From assembly GCF_012958305.1 (NCBI RefSeq), contig NZ_JABBYO010000004.1, positions 310,001 through 374,000 on the forward strand: a stretch of 64,000 nt of DNA, in the 5' to 3' direction. The notes beneath the pieces were generated by a model. It saw only the letters and a program-made list of their open reading frames with translations, had not been told where the DNA came from and ran no database searches. Of the stretch, positions 17,436 through 27,014 are shown in pieces; position 1 is the first letter of the stretch, and the number at the start of each line of letters is the position of its first letter. Origin of the DNA: Tautonia rosea. Its GTDB lineage: Bacteria; Planctomycetota; Planctomycetia; Isosphaerales; Isosphaeraceae. The position numbers were made by a program, and so were the translations under genes.

Positions 17436-20237
17436 GTGCCCACGATTCCCGTTCCGTCGCGGGCCAGCACTTCCGGTGAGCCCCCCGTCCCCGCCGCCGA
17501 TCCGGCTCGGCTTCGCCTGACGGATGGGGCCATCCTGCTTGCCTTCGCCGCCGTCACGTTCCTGCTCGGAGTCTTTCCGCTAAAGGACGTCGATTTCTGG
17601 TGGCACCTTCGAACCGGCGACCTGATTCGAGAAACAGGCGAGATCCCCCGCACCGACCTTTACACCTACACCGTGCCCGATCGTTCCTGGATCGACTTGC
17701 ACTGGGGATTTCAGATCCTTCTGAGCTACGGTTTCGAGCGCGGCGGGGTTGTCTTCCTCAACCTGGCCAAGTGCGTCATCACGACCATCGCCGTCCTGCT
17801 CCTCGTGACTGCGAAGCGTCGGGAATGGCCGCTCTGGGTGATGGTCCTGACCTGGCTCCCGGCCCTGGTCCTGCTGGGAGGCCGGATGTACATTCGGCCG
17901 GAAACGCTCACGCTTCTGTATATTTCGATTTTTCTGGCGGTGCTCTTTCGCTGGGATCGGCAGCCTTGGCTCGGATTGGTGCTACCCTTGACTCAGGTCT
18001 GCTGGGTCAACACGCAAGGGTTGTTCGTCTTCGGGCCGATTCTGCTCACCTTTGCTCTTATCGACGCCGCCTTGCGTCCCAATGCGTTTGGTCCCGACCG
18101 CCGCCGGTGGTGGAAAATCGCTCTCGGGGTGTCGGTTCTGGTTGGTCTGGCCTGTTTGATGAACCCCTACGGTATTCGAGGGGCCTTGTTTCCCTTGACC
18201 GATCTGTTGTTCGGCACCCTGAATGATCCAATCTTCAAGCAAGAAATTGCTGAATTAAGTTCGATTCCCCGGCTGATCGCCGAGTCGGCGGGTTATCCGC
18301 ATTTCATGCTGATCGTCCACCTGACGGTCGTCGCTCTCGGTGGCCTGAGCTTCGTCATTCCGCTACTCTGGCAAGGCACGGCCAGGCTCGGCGATCTTCG
18401 GCTCTCTCCCACCACTCCCGAGCCGGCCGAGCGCTCCAGAAAAACAAAGGGGAAAAAAACCAAAGCCTCGACGAGGCGTGAGACGAATCGCAAGCCGGCG
18501 GTCGAGCCCTCCTGGTCGCTTCGACCCTTCCGACTGCTGCTCTACCTCGCCTTCACAGCCCTGAGCTGGCAGGCGACCCGCAACAGCCACCAGTTCGCGG
18601 CGATTGTTGGGACCATCACTGCCTGGAACTTCGGAGAGTGGGCTGCCGCGGTGCTCCGCCGACGGGCCGAACAAGGAAAGACAGCGATTCCTCGCCTCTG
18701 GCCAAGGCTGGTGACGCTGTGTGTTACGGTCGGCCTCTTCGCCACCGTGGCCTCGGGCCAGCTCTATGCCCTGGCCGAAGAAGGCCGGACGATCGGACTC
18801 GGTGAGGAACCCGCCTGGTTCCCACACCGCGCTGTCGAGTTCGCCGGGAGCGAAGGGCTCCCCCCGCGCTTCCTCGGGTTTCATATCGGACATGATGCCT
18901 TGTTCATTTATCATCATGGTCCGGAGCGAAAGGTCTTTGTCGACCCAAGGCTCGAAGTCATGGGCTCCGACCAGTACCGCGCTTACTCGAAGCTGAGCCG
19001 GGCCATTGCCACCGACGACCCCCGAGCCCCCTGGCGGCCGGGACTCGAACAGGCAGGCAACCCGGTCTTGCTCGCCGATCACAGCCTGGCGACCGGGGTC
19101 GGCGTTTCGCTTCTGCTGGAACCCTCCTGGCGATGCATCTGGTTCGACGAGGTGGCCTCCGTCTTTGCCCACGAGCCCGACGCCCGAACAGCCGACCTGC
19201 CCGCGGTCGACTTCCTCGGCCGCCACTTCGGCACCCAGCTCGACCCGTCGCCACCGAGTCGTGATGTCGAGTGGCTCTCCGCCACCAAAGGCTTGAGCAA
19301 ATTCGTCCTTGTTTTGCTTGAACAGCGCGGCCGGCCCGATCAGGCCTCCGTGTTGATTCCGCTCGGCCTCGACCTCGCTCGCGAAACGCGACGGCGCATG
19401 CCCGGTGCAGCCGAACCCTGGGCCTTTGCCGCTGCCCTGGAGCTGGGACGCGTCCCCGGGCTCGGCGTGGCGGGGGCCGATCGCCGCTACCTCCGCCCGT
19501 TCGACCCTGTCGCAGACCTGCACCGGGCGCGGGTGGCCGCCTTTGCCCGAGAGGCACTTCAACGTGATCCCGACGAGCAAATCGCGCTCTCGGCACTGCT
19601 TGGCCTTGCGCTTCAGGGCGGGATGACCGAGGTCGCCATTCCCCTGCTGGAGCGATCGGCCGCCCGCCCTCCTCGCTCTCCACAGCAGGCGATGTCGCGC
19701 GATGCGTCTCGGACCCAGCTTGATCGCCTGAAGACTCAGCTCGGCCGCGAGCCCCGGATCGACGTTTCCAATGGTGAACGCATTCGACGGAGTGTCGATG
19801 CCTTGCTCGCTTCTGGCCGCGTGGCCTCGGCGGTGGAATTGCTCGAAGAACAGTATCCCCTGGCCGAGCGCGATTGGCCGACCACCGACCGCATCGCAGC
19901 GTTGCAAATGCATCTTGGGTATCCGGATCGAGCACGACAGTCGTGGCAAGCCGTGGTCGATCCGCCGAACTTGGCGATCCGCCAGGCCCGCGTGGCCGCC
20001 ACCTTTTACGCCGTGGACGACCTGGACACCGCGCGAGACGCTTACCGCCAGGCTCTCATCGAGGACCCTGAACTCTTTGATGCCCACTTCGGCCTGATGC
20101 TGGTCGAGTTCGACGCCGGTCGGGCCGATCTCGCCCTCGAAGCCGCCCGCAACGCCCTGGGCCGTGCCCCGGACGACGCAGCGAAGGCTGCCGTTGAGGC
20201 GATCATCCGGCGCGTCGAGCCGTACGCGGGCCGCTAA
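17436..20237 (+). CDS. Polytopic membrane protein with C-terminal TPR-like region
   Basis: A 933-residue protein that starts with a GTG (GAGG 7 bases upstream). The first half has about 9-10 hydrophobic helices, and a DFWWHLRTGDLIRETGEIP motif (residues 51-69) that I have seen in large planctomycete and other membrane proteins with glycosyltransferase-like topology. A basic Lys/Thr/Arg-rich loop lies near residue 340. From about residue 600 the protein is soluble, rich in Ala and Arg, with helix pairs of TPR type (for example GRVASAVELLEEQYPLAERDW). It could be a sugar-lipid transferase or an exopolymer assembly protein, but no catalytic residue can be assigned. Its stop overlaps the stop of the opposite DUF1501 gene. 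Confidence 0.8.
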   Translation: MPTIPVPSRASTSGEPPVPAADPARLRLTDGAILLAFAAVTFLLGVFPLKDVDFWWHLRTGDLIRETGEIPRTDLYTYTVPDRSWIDLHWGFQILLSYGFERGGVVFLNLAKCVITTIAVLLLVTAKRREWPLWVMVLTWLPALVLLGGRMYIRPETLTLLYISIFLAVLFRWDRQPWLGLVLPLTQVCWVNTQGLFVFGPILLTFALIDAALRPNAFGPDRRRWWKIALGVSVLVGLACLMNPYGIRGALFPLTDLLFGTLNDPIFKQEIAELSSIPRLIAESAGYPHFMLIVHLTVVALGGLSFVIPLLWQGTARLGDLRLSPTTPEPAERSRKTKGKKTKASTRRETNRKPAVEPSWSLRPFRLLLYLAFTALSWQATRNSHQFAAIVGTITAWNFGEWAAAVLRRRAEQGKTAIPRLWPRLVTLCVTVGLFATVASGQLYALAEEGRTIGLGEEPAWFPHRAVEFAGSEGLPPRFLGFHIGHDALFIYHHGPERKVFVDPRLEVMGSDQYRAYSKLSRAIATDDPRAPWRPGLEQAGNPVLLADHSLATGVGVSLLLEPSWRCIWFDEVASVFAHEPDARTADLPAVDFLGRHFGTQLDPSPPSRDVEWLSATKGLSKFVLVLLEQRGRPDQASVLIPLGLDLARETRRRMPGAAEPWAFAAALELGRVPGLGVAGADRRYLRPFDPVADLHRARVAAFAREALQRDPDEQIALSALLGLALQGGMTEVAIPLLERSAARPPRSPQQAMSRDASRTQLDRLKTQLGREPRIDVSNGERIRRSVDALLASGRVASAVELLEEQYPLAERDWPTTDRIAALQMHLGYPDRARQSWQAVVDPPNLAIRQARVAATFYAVDDLDTARDAYRQALIEDPELFDAHFGLMLVEFDAGRADLALEAARNALGRAPDDAAKAAVEAIIRRVEPYAGR

Positions 20238-21655
20238 CGATACAACGCCGAGATTGGCTTGCCGGTGGTTACGGAAAACGGGCGGTTGAGCGGGTCACGA
20301 TACTCGGCCGACGGATTCACACCAAGACTTGCGAACATGGTTGCCGCCACGTCCCAGGGTCCGACCCGATCCGAGGTCGGATAGGCCCCCATCCGGTCGG
20401 TTCCTCCCACCACGTTTCCCGGAGTGGTTCCCCCACCCGCGACCAGAATCGAATAGGCATTTGCCCAGTGCTTCCGCCCCGGCGATGCCCCCGAGAACCT
20501 TGGCTCGAGCGCCACCCGAGGGGCACGGCCGAACTCTCCCATGCAAACAACCAGCGTTTCGTCAAGCAACCCGCGATCGTCAAGGTCTTCCAGCAAGGCA
20601 GAGAGGCTCTGATCGAATCGCGGGAGTAATTGCTTCATGACAGCAAAGATGTCATTATGAGTGTCCCATCCTAGCCAGTCGAACTCATCAGGCCGCCGAT
20701 CCTGCCCTCGGGCTGAGTGGTTCCAGGAGACGGTGATCCACGGCACCCCCCCTTCCACCAGCCGCCTTGCCAACAAACAAGCCTGACCCGAGCGGAACTG
20801 CCCGTAGCGTTCGCGAACCCGATCCGATTCGGCCGCCAGATCGAAGGCGTGGCGGACGCTTGGGTCCGACAGCAACTCATAGGCATTCTGATACATGGCC
20901 TGATGTTCGTCGGTCCCTTGGAGCCCAAACGCCTCGCGACGGGCTTGCTCGATCGCCTCCAGCAACGAACGGCGGGCCTCCATCCTTACCGTCGGCACGG
21001 CGTCGGGCAGTTCCAGGTCGGGCAACGACCCTTCGGGGTCGGTCGGATCGCCCACCACCAGCGGGGCATCAGCCCGGCCGAGAAACCCGCCGTCCTGCCC
21101 CGGAGCGGGAAGTTCAGGAACCACGACCGGCATGTTGATGTGCGCCGCCGTATAGGGAGTAACCTGCGACGGCCGAGCCCTCTTCAAGACCGCGCCGAGC
21201 GTCGGAAAGTCGTTTGGCGACGGCAAGGGGTTGGACGACTTCCTCGGATGATACCGCCCCGTCAGCGTCAGATAGGCGGCCGATCCGTGGTCGAGATCAT
21301 CGTGTGAGACACTTCGCAAAATCGAGTAGCGATGGGCCAGGCTCGCAAGCTTCGGCAAGTGCTCGCAGACGATCGTACCGGGCACGCTCGACGCGATCGG
21401 ATCAAACGCCCCCCGAATTTCGCGAGGGGCCTCGGGCTTGGGATCCCAGGTTTCGAACTGGCTTTGCCCGCCATTTGCATAGACGAGGATCACCGATCGA
21501 GCCTTACCGAATCCCGGTCCCAACGGACTATCACTGCTTGATGCACCACGGTTCAGGGCGAGGGTTCCGAGCCCCGCAAGACCACCGATCCTGAGAAATT
21601 CCCGGCGCGTCGCGGGCTCTCGATGGGTTCGAGCTGGGGCGAGGAATCGGATCAC
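20234..21655 (-). CDS. DUF1501 domain-containing protein, Tat-exported
   Basis: DUF1501 proteins are about 450-residue exported members of the alkaline phosphatase/sulfatase-like superfamily, greatly expanded in planctomycetes; function unknown. This one has 473 residues with a GTG start at 21655 supported by GGAG 6 bases upstream and by the twin-arginine signal ATRREFLRIGGLAGLGTLAL. Signature segments include FIYLANGGQS-like VILVYANGGQSQFETWDPK, DDLDHGSAAYLTLTG, WDTHNDIF and VVCMGEFGR. A DUF1549/DUF1553 cytochrome-type partner normally adjoins but is absent here. It starts 97 bases after the peptidase fusion stop on the same strand. Confidence 0.9.
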   Translation of the reverse strand: MIRFLAPARTHREPATRREFLRIGGLAGLGTLALNRGASSSDSPLGPGFGKARSVILVYANGGQSQFETWDPKPEAPREIRGAFDPIASSVPGTIVCEHLPKLASLAHRYSILRSVSHDDLDHGSAAYLTLTGRYHPRKSSNPLPSPNDFPTLGAVLKRARPSQVTPYTAAHINMPVVVPELPAPGQDGGFLGRADAPLVVGDPTDPEGSLPDLELPDAVPTVRMEARRSLLEAIEQARREAFGLQGTDEHQAMYQNAYELLSDPSVRHAFDLAAESDRVRERYGQFRSGQACLLARRLVEGGVPWITVSWNHSARGQDRRPDEFDWLGWDTHNDIFAVMKQLLPRFDQSLSALLEDLDDRGLLDETLVVCMGEFGRAPRVALEPRFSGASPGRKHWANAYSILVAGGGTTPGNVVGGTDRMGAYPTSDRVGPWDVAATMFASLGVNPSAEYRDPLNRPFSVTTGKPISALYR

Positions 21656-21752
21656 GGCATGCTCCGTCGGATCAACCTCGGAAACAACGATCGGGAATGC
21701 CCTTGATTCAGTGTACCCGAATTGCCGACCGAGTGTACAACCGTTAGACCGA

Positions 21753-24700
21753 TTACTGCCCCTCCCCGGTCGCTGCACCGACGGGTTCCGAAATCTCAGT
21801 CGAGCGATCCTTCGGGCCACCGCCCAGGGTCCGGCGGATGAATTCAAGGCGAAGATTTGCGTAGTGCTCGCCGTAGATTCCGTGCCTTGCCTCCGGATAG
21901 ATCATCAGCTCGAACGGCTGGCTCGCCTGTTGAAGGTTGTGGATGAGCTGATATGCATTCCGCAACGACACATTGTCATCTTTTGCGCCGTGGGCAATGA
22001 GCAGCCGGCCTTTCAGATTCTTCGCCGCCTCGACGACCGAGGTCTCAGCATAGCCTACAGGGTTCTCCTGAGGCGTGAGCATGTATCGCTCGGTATAGAT
22101 CGTGTCGTAATTGCGCCAGTCGGTGACGGGAGCACCGGCGATCCCCGAGGCGAAGCGGTCACTATGGGTCAGCGCAAACGCGGTCATGAATCCGCCGTAG
22201 CTGTGGCCGGTCATGCCGATGCGTTCGGGATCGACATAAGGACGTTCCTTGATCCAGTCGACCGCCGTTTCGATGTCCTTCAGCTCTGGAATACCAAGTC
22301 TCTTGTACGCCGTCCAGGCCGAGACGGCTCCCTTCCCACTGGCACTCCTCGGGTCGGCACGGAAGATGATGAACCCTTCCGAGGCGAGCGCCTGATCCTG
22401 CACCCGGCCTCCCGCCCAGGAATTCTGAATCGTTGGGGAGTGCGGGCCTGCGTAGGTCTGGAACCAGACGGGGTACATTTTCGATTCATCCAGGTCTGGA
22501 GGCAGAATCACCTCCCCTTCGAGCAGAAAACCGTCAGGCGTCTCGATCTGCACCAGTTCTCTCGGAGCGAAGCGATAGCGTTCCAGGTCGGGGACCGGGT
22601 TGTCATCGATCATCCGCACGAGCGAGCCATCCGTCGTCGATCGGAGCGCCACCTTGGTTGGTGTCGTTACGCTCGACCACGTATCCACGAAGTGTTTCCC
22701 ATCGGGGGCGACCCGCACCGTATGATGGCCCGGTTCGTTCGTGAGACGATCGACACAGAGGTCATCGATCGACACCCGGTAGAAATTCTCCGCAATGTGA
22801 CTGTCCATCGTTCCGGTCACGAAGACCACGCGGGCTTCCGGGTCAACATGCTCGACCTTGCGCACTTCCCACTCGCCCATCGTTACCTGCTTGATCAAGG
22901 TGCCGTCGCCTTCGTAGTGATACAGATGCTGCCAGCCGTCGCGTTCACTGAGCCAGAGAAAGGTCTCATCGGGCAGGACAATGGGATCGCCAGGGCTGGT
23001 GATCCAGGCTTCGGTCTGGTCCCGGAAGAGTTTCGACGGCGCTTCACCCGAGATCGGGACGCGAAGGACATCCAGCCACGTTTGTGTCCGATTCTGAACA
23101 TACGCCAGAGCCGACTTGCCGTCCGGGAACCAGCCGACGTGGCTGACGAGAAACGAATCGTCAAGATAGCGCGAAAGATCGGTATATTTTGGCTCTCCTC
23201 CGCGAGCCGCGACGATTCCGAGTGCGACCCTCGGATTCGGGTCCCCTGCGAAGGGATAGGGCGTGTCTTCCACCACACGTCTCGGCCGGGTGTCATCGAG
23301 AACAGAGTGCATTTGAAGTGGTCGATCGTCGAGCCGGAGAAAGGCAATGTGCTCCCCGTCGGGGCTCCACCAGAACGCCTTCCAGCTCCGGTTGAACAGC
23401 TCCTCAAAGTAGACCCAGACCGCTTTCCCGTGGCGGACCCGATCGGTGCCGCCGGTCGTCAGGGCTCGCTCGGTGGCCGTTTCCAGATCAACGACGTGAA
23501 GATCGTTATTACGAACAAAGGCGACAAATCGCCCGTCGGGACTGAACTCGGCCAGCTCTTCTTCCCCCGGAGAACTGGTCAACCGTTTCGCCTTCGATCC
23601 ATCAATCGTGGCGAAGTACAGGTCGTCGCCGTACGAGATCAAGACCCCCGGGTCCTTCGCGGAATAACCCGAAATCGCTCGACGGGCCAGTTCTTGAGAA
23701 TTCTCCTCGCGGATCGTCGGCAGGGTGGCCAGGGCTTTGGCGATCGGTTCGGCGTCGAGATAGGGTTCGGCCTCGCCGGTGGCCGCCTTGATTTTCATCA
23801 GACGTCCGTTGCGCGATTGGAGATAATGTTCGCCGTCGAGCCAGCGCACCGAGGCAGGAGATCCGTTGAAATTTGGCCGGTTACTTCCGCTCAGTACGTC
23901 GAAGGTGATCGGTTTACGTTCGTCGACTTCCTCGTCATCCTGCCCAACAGGGGTCGTCAGCAGACCGACCTCGTTGACCAGGCGGAGCACCGGGAATTCG
24001 TCTCCCGCCGCGAGCGAATCACCAAAGAAGCCCCAGGTCAGCAAATTGTCATCCGACTCCGGCTCCAGCAGATAGGTTGCCAGCGTGCCGATCGGTTGCG
24101 AAGTCCGCACCAGAACCGAACCAGCCGGGATGCGTCGCCTCGCGGTTTGAACCGTGACCTCGGCATCGATCGACGCAGGACCATAGTAGCTCCCCCCATT
24201 GCGATGAACCTCGTCGAGGGTCGCAACCTCGGCCTCAACCTCGATGTCCTCTCGGAGCAGTTCGCGAGCAATCCCATGACGTTCGAGCGTTTCGATCGCC
24301 GCGTTATGCCCGGCAGGAATCACATACGCAAACGGCCGGCGGACGGTCTTCGACGGCTCGAATCGGGCCACGAAGGTCACGGTGTAATCCTTGGGGAGAC
24401 CACTGGTGTAGCTCTCGATCGGTTTGGCCCCAGCCGATTCCTCAAAGCCGAGGATCGTCACCGGATCCTCGAAGGGCTGGGCCTCGGAGCGAATCGGCAC
24501 GTTAACATGTGTCGCCTGAATGGTCTCCGATCGGGCCCGATCGAGCAGTGATTCAATCGTGTCTCGATGCTCAACGGTTTGCTCCAGTGCCGATCGAACG
24601 AAGGCGAGCGTTCCGGTCACGCGATCCTTAAATGAGGCATACGCATACGCTTCTGAAAGCAGAGAGAGGCGATTCCGTAAGCCTGCATACGTGGTCCCAA

Positions 24701-25520
24701 ACCGCGGATTCGCAGGATAGGTCGTCCACTCGGAATGATCGGTTTCGAAATTTCCGTAATCAAAGGCGTGCTCGCCGGTGGCCTGATGGAACGACTCGGC
24801 AATGGCGGGGAGAAACGTGTTTCGAGAAAATGCGAGAATGTCGGGATGCGTTGCCGGATTCTTCGGCCCGTCGTAGGTAATCAGGTAGCGGTGAGCCGAT
24901 CCGTTGGTCGTGTGCGTATCGATGAACAGATGAGGGTTCCACTGGTCGAGAAACCGCACCAGTCCCTGCGTTTCCGGCGCATTCAAGGCGATGAAATCGC
25001 GGTTCAGATCAAGGCGATTCGCATTCCCTCGGGCTCCCGTTCCCTGGGCAGGTCCGTTCTGACCCCGGCGGTTCTCGGTCGAGAATTGCTCGGCCCCATC
25101 GGCGTTGAAGACGGGAGCGACGCAGAGAATCAGGTCCTTGAGCAAGGGGTGTCCAGGCTCTTCCGTCAGTTCTCGGACGAGCATGAGTAAGGCTTCCTTG
25201 CCGCACACCTCGCCGCCGTGGATGGCCCCGATCGCCAACACGACCAGCTTTCCAGAGCGTCGTGCGTCCTCGGCCGATGCGACCGGCGGATCCGCAACGA
25301 TCAGAAGGGGAATGGATCGCCCCTCGACGGTCGTCCCCAGCGTATCAAGTCGCACGGTATCCGAGCGTTCGTCGAGGTTCCGGCACAGATCGACCACTTC
25401 GTCGTAACGGGCGGTGGCCTGATACCCGCTGCGTTCGGCAACCGTGCGGAGGGGGTCTGCCGCGAGGGTTGGCATCACCAGCATGAACGTCACGGCGAGC
25501 GATCGAATGATCATGCGCAT
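21753..25520 (-). CDS. Two-peptidase fusion: M14 carboxypeptidase plus DPP IV/S9 prolyl peptidase
   Basis: This 1255-residue exported protein (signal peptide about 1-20, ending TLA) carries two complete peptidase domains in one frame. An M14 zinc carboxypeptidase domain spans about residues 25-310: zinc ligands H101 and E104 (HGGE) and H203 (DTHTTNG), an NRLDLNRDF substrate motif (169-176) and E290 (LSEAYAY). A linker of about 250 residues follows. DPP IV-type beta-propeller repeats occupy about 560-1000 and a serine peptidase S9 domain about 1030-1230, with S1107 (GHSYGG), D1181 (AKDDN) and H1213 (ARHGI). Both catalytic sets look intact, so it may trim peptides from both ends. Substrate unknown. 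Confidence 0.93.
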   Translation of the reverse strand: MRMIIRSLAVTFMLVMPTLAADPLRTVAERSGYQATARYDEVVDLCRNLDERSDTVRLDTLGTTVEGRSIPLLIVADPPVASAEDARRSGKLVVLAIGAIHGGEVCGKEALLMLVRELTEEPGHPLLKDLILCVAPVFNADGAEQFSTENRRGQNGPAQGTGARGNANRLDLNRDFIALNAPETQGLVRFLDQWNPHLFIDTHTTNGSAHRYLITYDGPKNPATHPDILAFSRNTFLPAIAESFHQATGEHAFDYGNFETDHSEWTTYPANPRFGTTYAGLRNRLSLLSEAYAYASFKDRVTGTLAFVRSALEQTVEHRDTIESLLDRARSETIQATHVNVPIRSEAQPFEDPVTILGFEESAGAKPIESYTSGLPKDYTVTFVARFEPSKTVRRPFAYVIPAGHNAAIETLERHGIARELLREDIEVEAEVATLDEVHRNGGSYYGPASIDAEVTVQTARRRIPAGSVLVRTSQPIGTLATYLLEPESDDNLLTWGFFGDSLAAGDEFPVLRLVNEVGLLTTPVGQDDEEVDERKPITFDVLSGSNRPNFNGSPASVRWLDGEHYLQSRNGRLMKIKAATGEAEPYLDAEPIAKALATLPTIREENSQELARRAISGYSAKDPGVLISYGDDLYFATIDGSKAKRLTSSPGEEELAEFSPDGRFVAFVRNNDLHVVDLETATERALTTGGTDRVRHGKAVWVYFEELFNRSWKAFWWSPDGEHIAFLRLDDRPLQMHSVLDDTRPRRVVEDTPYPFAGDPNPRVALGIVAARGGEPKYTDLSRYLDDSFLVSHVGWFPDGKSALAYVQNRTQTWLDVLRVPISGEAPSKLFRDQTEAWITSPGDPIVLPDETFLWLSERDGWQHLYHYEGDGTLIKQVTMGEWEVRKVEHVDPEARVVFVTGTMDSHIAENFYRVSIDDLCVDRLTNEPGHHTVRVAPDGKHFVDTWSSVTTPTKVALRSTTDGSLVRMIDDNPVPDLERYRFAPRELVQIETPDGFLLEGEVILPPDLDESKMYPVWFQTYAGPHSPTIQNSWAGGRVQDQALASEGFIIFRADPRSASGKGAVSAWTAYKRLGIPELKDIETAVDWIKERPYVDPERIGMTGHSYGGFMTAFALTHSDRFASGIAGAPVTDWRNYDTIYTERYMLTPQENPVGYAETSVVEAAKNLKGRLLIAHGAKDDNVSLRNAYQLIHNLQQASQPFELMIYPEARHGIYGEHYANLRLEFIRRTLGGGPKDRSTEISEPVGAATGEGQ

Positions 25521-25637
25521 GGATAATTCTCGACGGGACCAGACGGTGGCGTCAGGATCGAAGCAAGACAGTGGAGAACTCCCGCTCCGATCCTGACCTT
25601 GAAGAACAGAGAATTCGAGGAACGAAATCGAGATGTT

Positions 25638-27014
25638 TTAATTTCTCAAGCTGGACAGTGGGGCCGGAATCCGACCACCGTGGCGAACGAAGTCTCCGCT
25701 GCCACCTGCGGCGTGGATGGGCAGGATGTCCATCTCGCCGAACAGGCCGCCAAAGACGGCGCGGTCGCCGGCACCCTTGCCGGGGACGGGGATGATCCGC
25801 ACGGCGGTCGTCTTGTGGTTGATGACGCCAATGGCGACCTCGTCGGCGATCAGCGCGGCGAGCGTCTCGGCGTCGGTGTCGCCCGGGACGGCAATCATGT
25901 CGAGTCCGACCGAGCACACCGCCGTCATGGCTTCGAGCTTCGCCAGGGTCAGGTCGCCGCAGGCGACGGCATCGGCCAGGGCGGCATCCTCACTCACCGC
26001 CACAAACGCACCGGACAAACCGCCGACGCTGGAGCTGGCGAAGCTCCCCCCCTTCTTCACGGCGTCATTAAGCAGGGCCAGCGCTGCGGTCGAGCCGGGA
26101 GCCCCCAGGCGTTTGACCCCCATCACCTGAAGAATCTCACCGACCGAATCGCCTACCTCGGGGGTCGGCGCAAGCGACAAATCGACAATCCCAAATGCGA
26201 CTCCGAGCCGAGCGGCCACTTCCCGGCCGATCAGCTCACCGACTCGGGTGACGCGGAAGGCGGTGCTCTTGATCTCTTCGGCAATTTCGCCCAGCGTGGG
26301 GCGGGTCTGAGCGTTGGCCACGAGGTCCTCAACCGCGGCCTTGACCACGCCGGGACCGCTCACGCCGATGTTGATCACGCAGTCTGGTTCCCCTGCGCCG
26401 TGGAAGGCGCCGGCCATGAAAGGGTTGTCGGTCGGGGCGTTGCCAAAGATCACCAGCTTGGCGCAGCCAAAACCGTCGTGCGATCGCGTCCGCTCGGCCG
26501 TGTCCTTGAGCACATGACCGAGCAGGGCAATTGCATCCATGTTGATGCCGGCCGCCGTCGTGCCGACGTTCACCGACGAACAAACGCGCTGCGTCGTCGA
26601 CAACACAAGCGGCAAGGCCTCGATCAAGCGTTTCTCCGCCTCGGTCCAGCCCTTTTGAACCTGAGCCGTGAAGCCGCCGACGAGGTCAACACCCACCTCG
26701 GCCGCGGTGGCGTCGAGGGTCCGGGCGACGGCAATAAGCCCTTCGGTATCGTGTCCGGCAGCGACCCCAGCAATTGGGCTGACGGCGATCCGTCGGTTGA
26801 CGATTGGAATGCCGTAGCGTCCCTGCACCTCCTGGCAGACCTCTCGGAGCCGACCGGCATAATGCAGCAGGCGGGTCCGGATGCGATCGCACAGCGTGGC
26901 AACATCAGGAGACGCACAGCTCTGCAAGTCCACACCCATTGTGACGGTGCGGACATCCAGTTTATGCTGCCGGACCATCCCCAGCGTGGTAAGTACGTCC
27001 TCAGTGCGGTACAA
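25638..27014 (-). CDS. PFL family protein (UPF0210/DUF711)
   Basis: A 458-residue protein of the UPF0210 (DUF711) family, whose biochemical role is not established and which usually sits beside an ACT-domain gene in other bacteria. Family landmarks are DVRTVTMGVDLQSCA (residues 20-34), VNRRIAVSPIAGVAAG, NMDAIALLG, NAPTDNPFMAGAF and GVINHKTTAVRIIPVPG. The start is a TTG at 27014, chosen because the family N-terminus EDVLTTLGM follows and AGGGGAG lies 8 bases upstream; longer in-frame starts would run into the ACT gene. It overlaps the last 14 bases of that gene, indicating translational coupling. Confidence 0.9.
   Translation of the reverse strand: MYRTEDVLTTLGMVRQHKLDVRTVTMGVDLQSCASPDVATLCDRIRTRLLHYAGRLREVCQEVQGRYGIPIVNRRIAVSPIAGVAAGHDTEGLIAVARTLDATAAEVGVDLVGGFTAQVQKGWTEAEKRLIEALPLVLSTTQRVCSSVNVGTTAAGINMDAIALLGHVLKDTAERTRSHDGFGCAKLVIFGNAPTDNPFMAGAFHGAGEPDCVINIGVSGPGVVKAAVEDLVANAQTRPTLGEIAEEIKSTAFRVTRVGELIGREVAARLGVAFGIVDLSLAPTPEVGDSVGEILQVMGVKRLGAPGSTAALALLNDAVKKGGSFASSSVGGLSGAFVAVSEDAALADAVACGDLTLAKLEAMTAVCSVGLDMIAVPGDTDAETLAALIADEVAIGVINHKTTAVRIIPVPGKGAGDRAVFGGLFGEMDILPIHAAGGSGDFVRHGGRIPAPLSSLRN

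Noticed and set aside
18363-20087. 574-codon minus-strand frame opposite the membrane/TPR gene
   Set aside because: No family motif; the opposite strand has a membrane protein with recognised motifs.
21711-24551. 946-codon plus-strand frame opposite the peptidase fusion
   Set aside because: It is the mirror of a two-domain peptidase with complete active sites.
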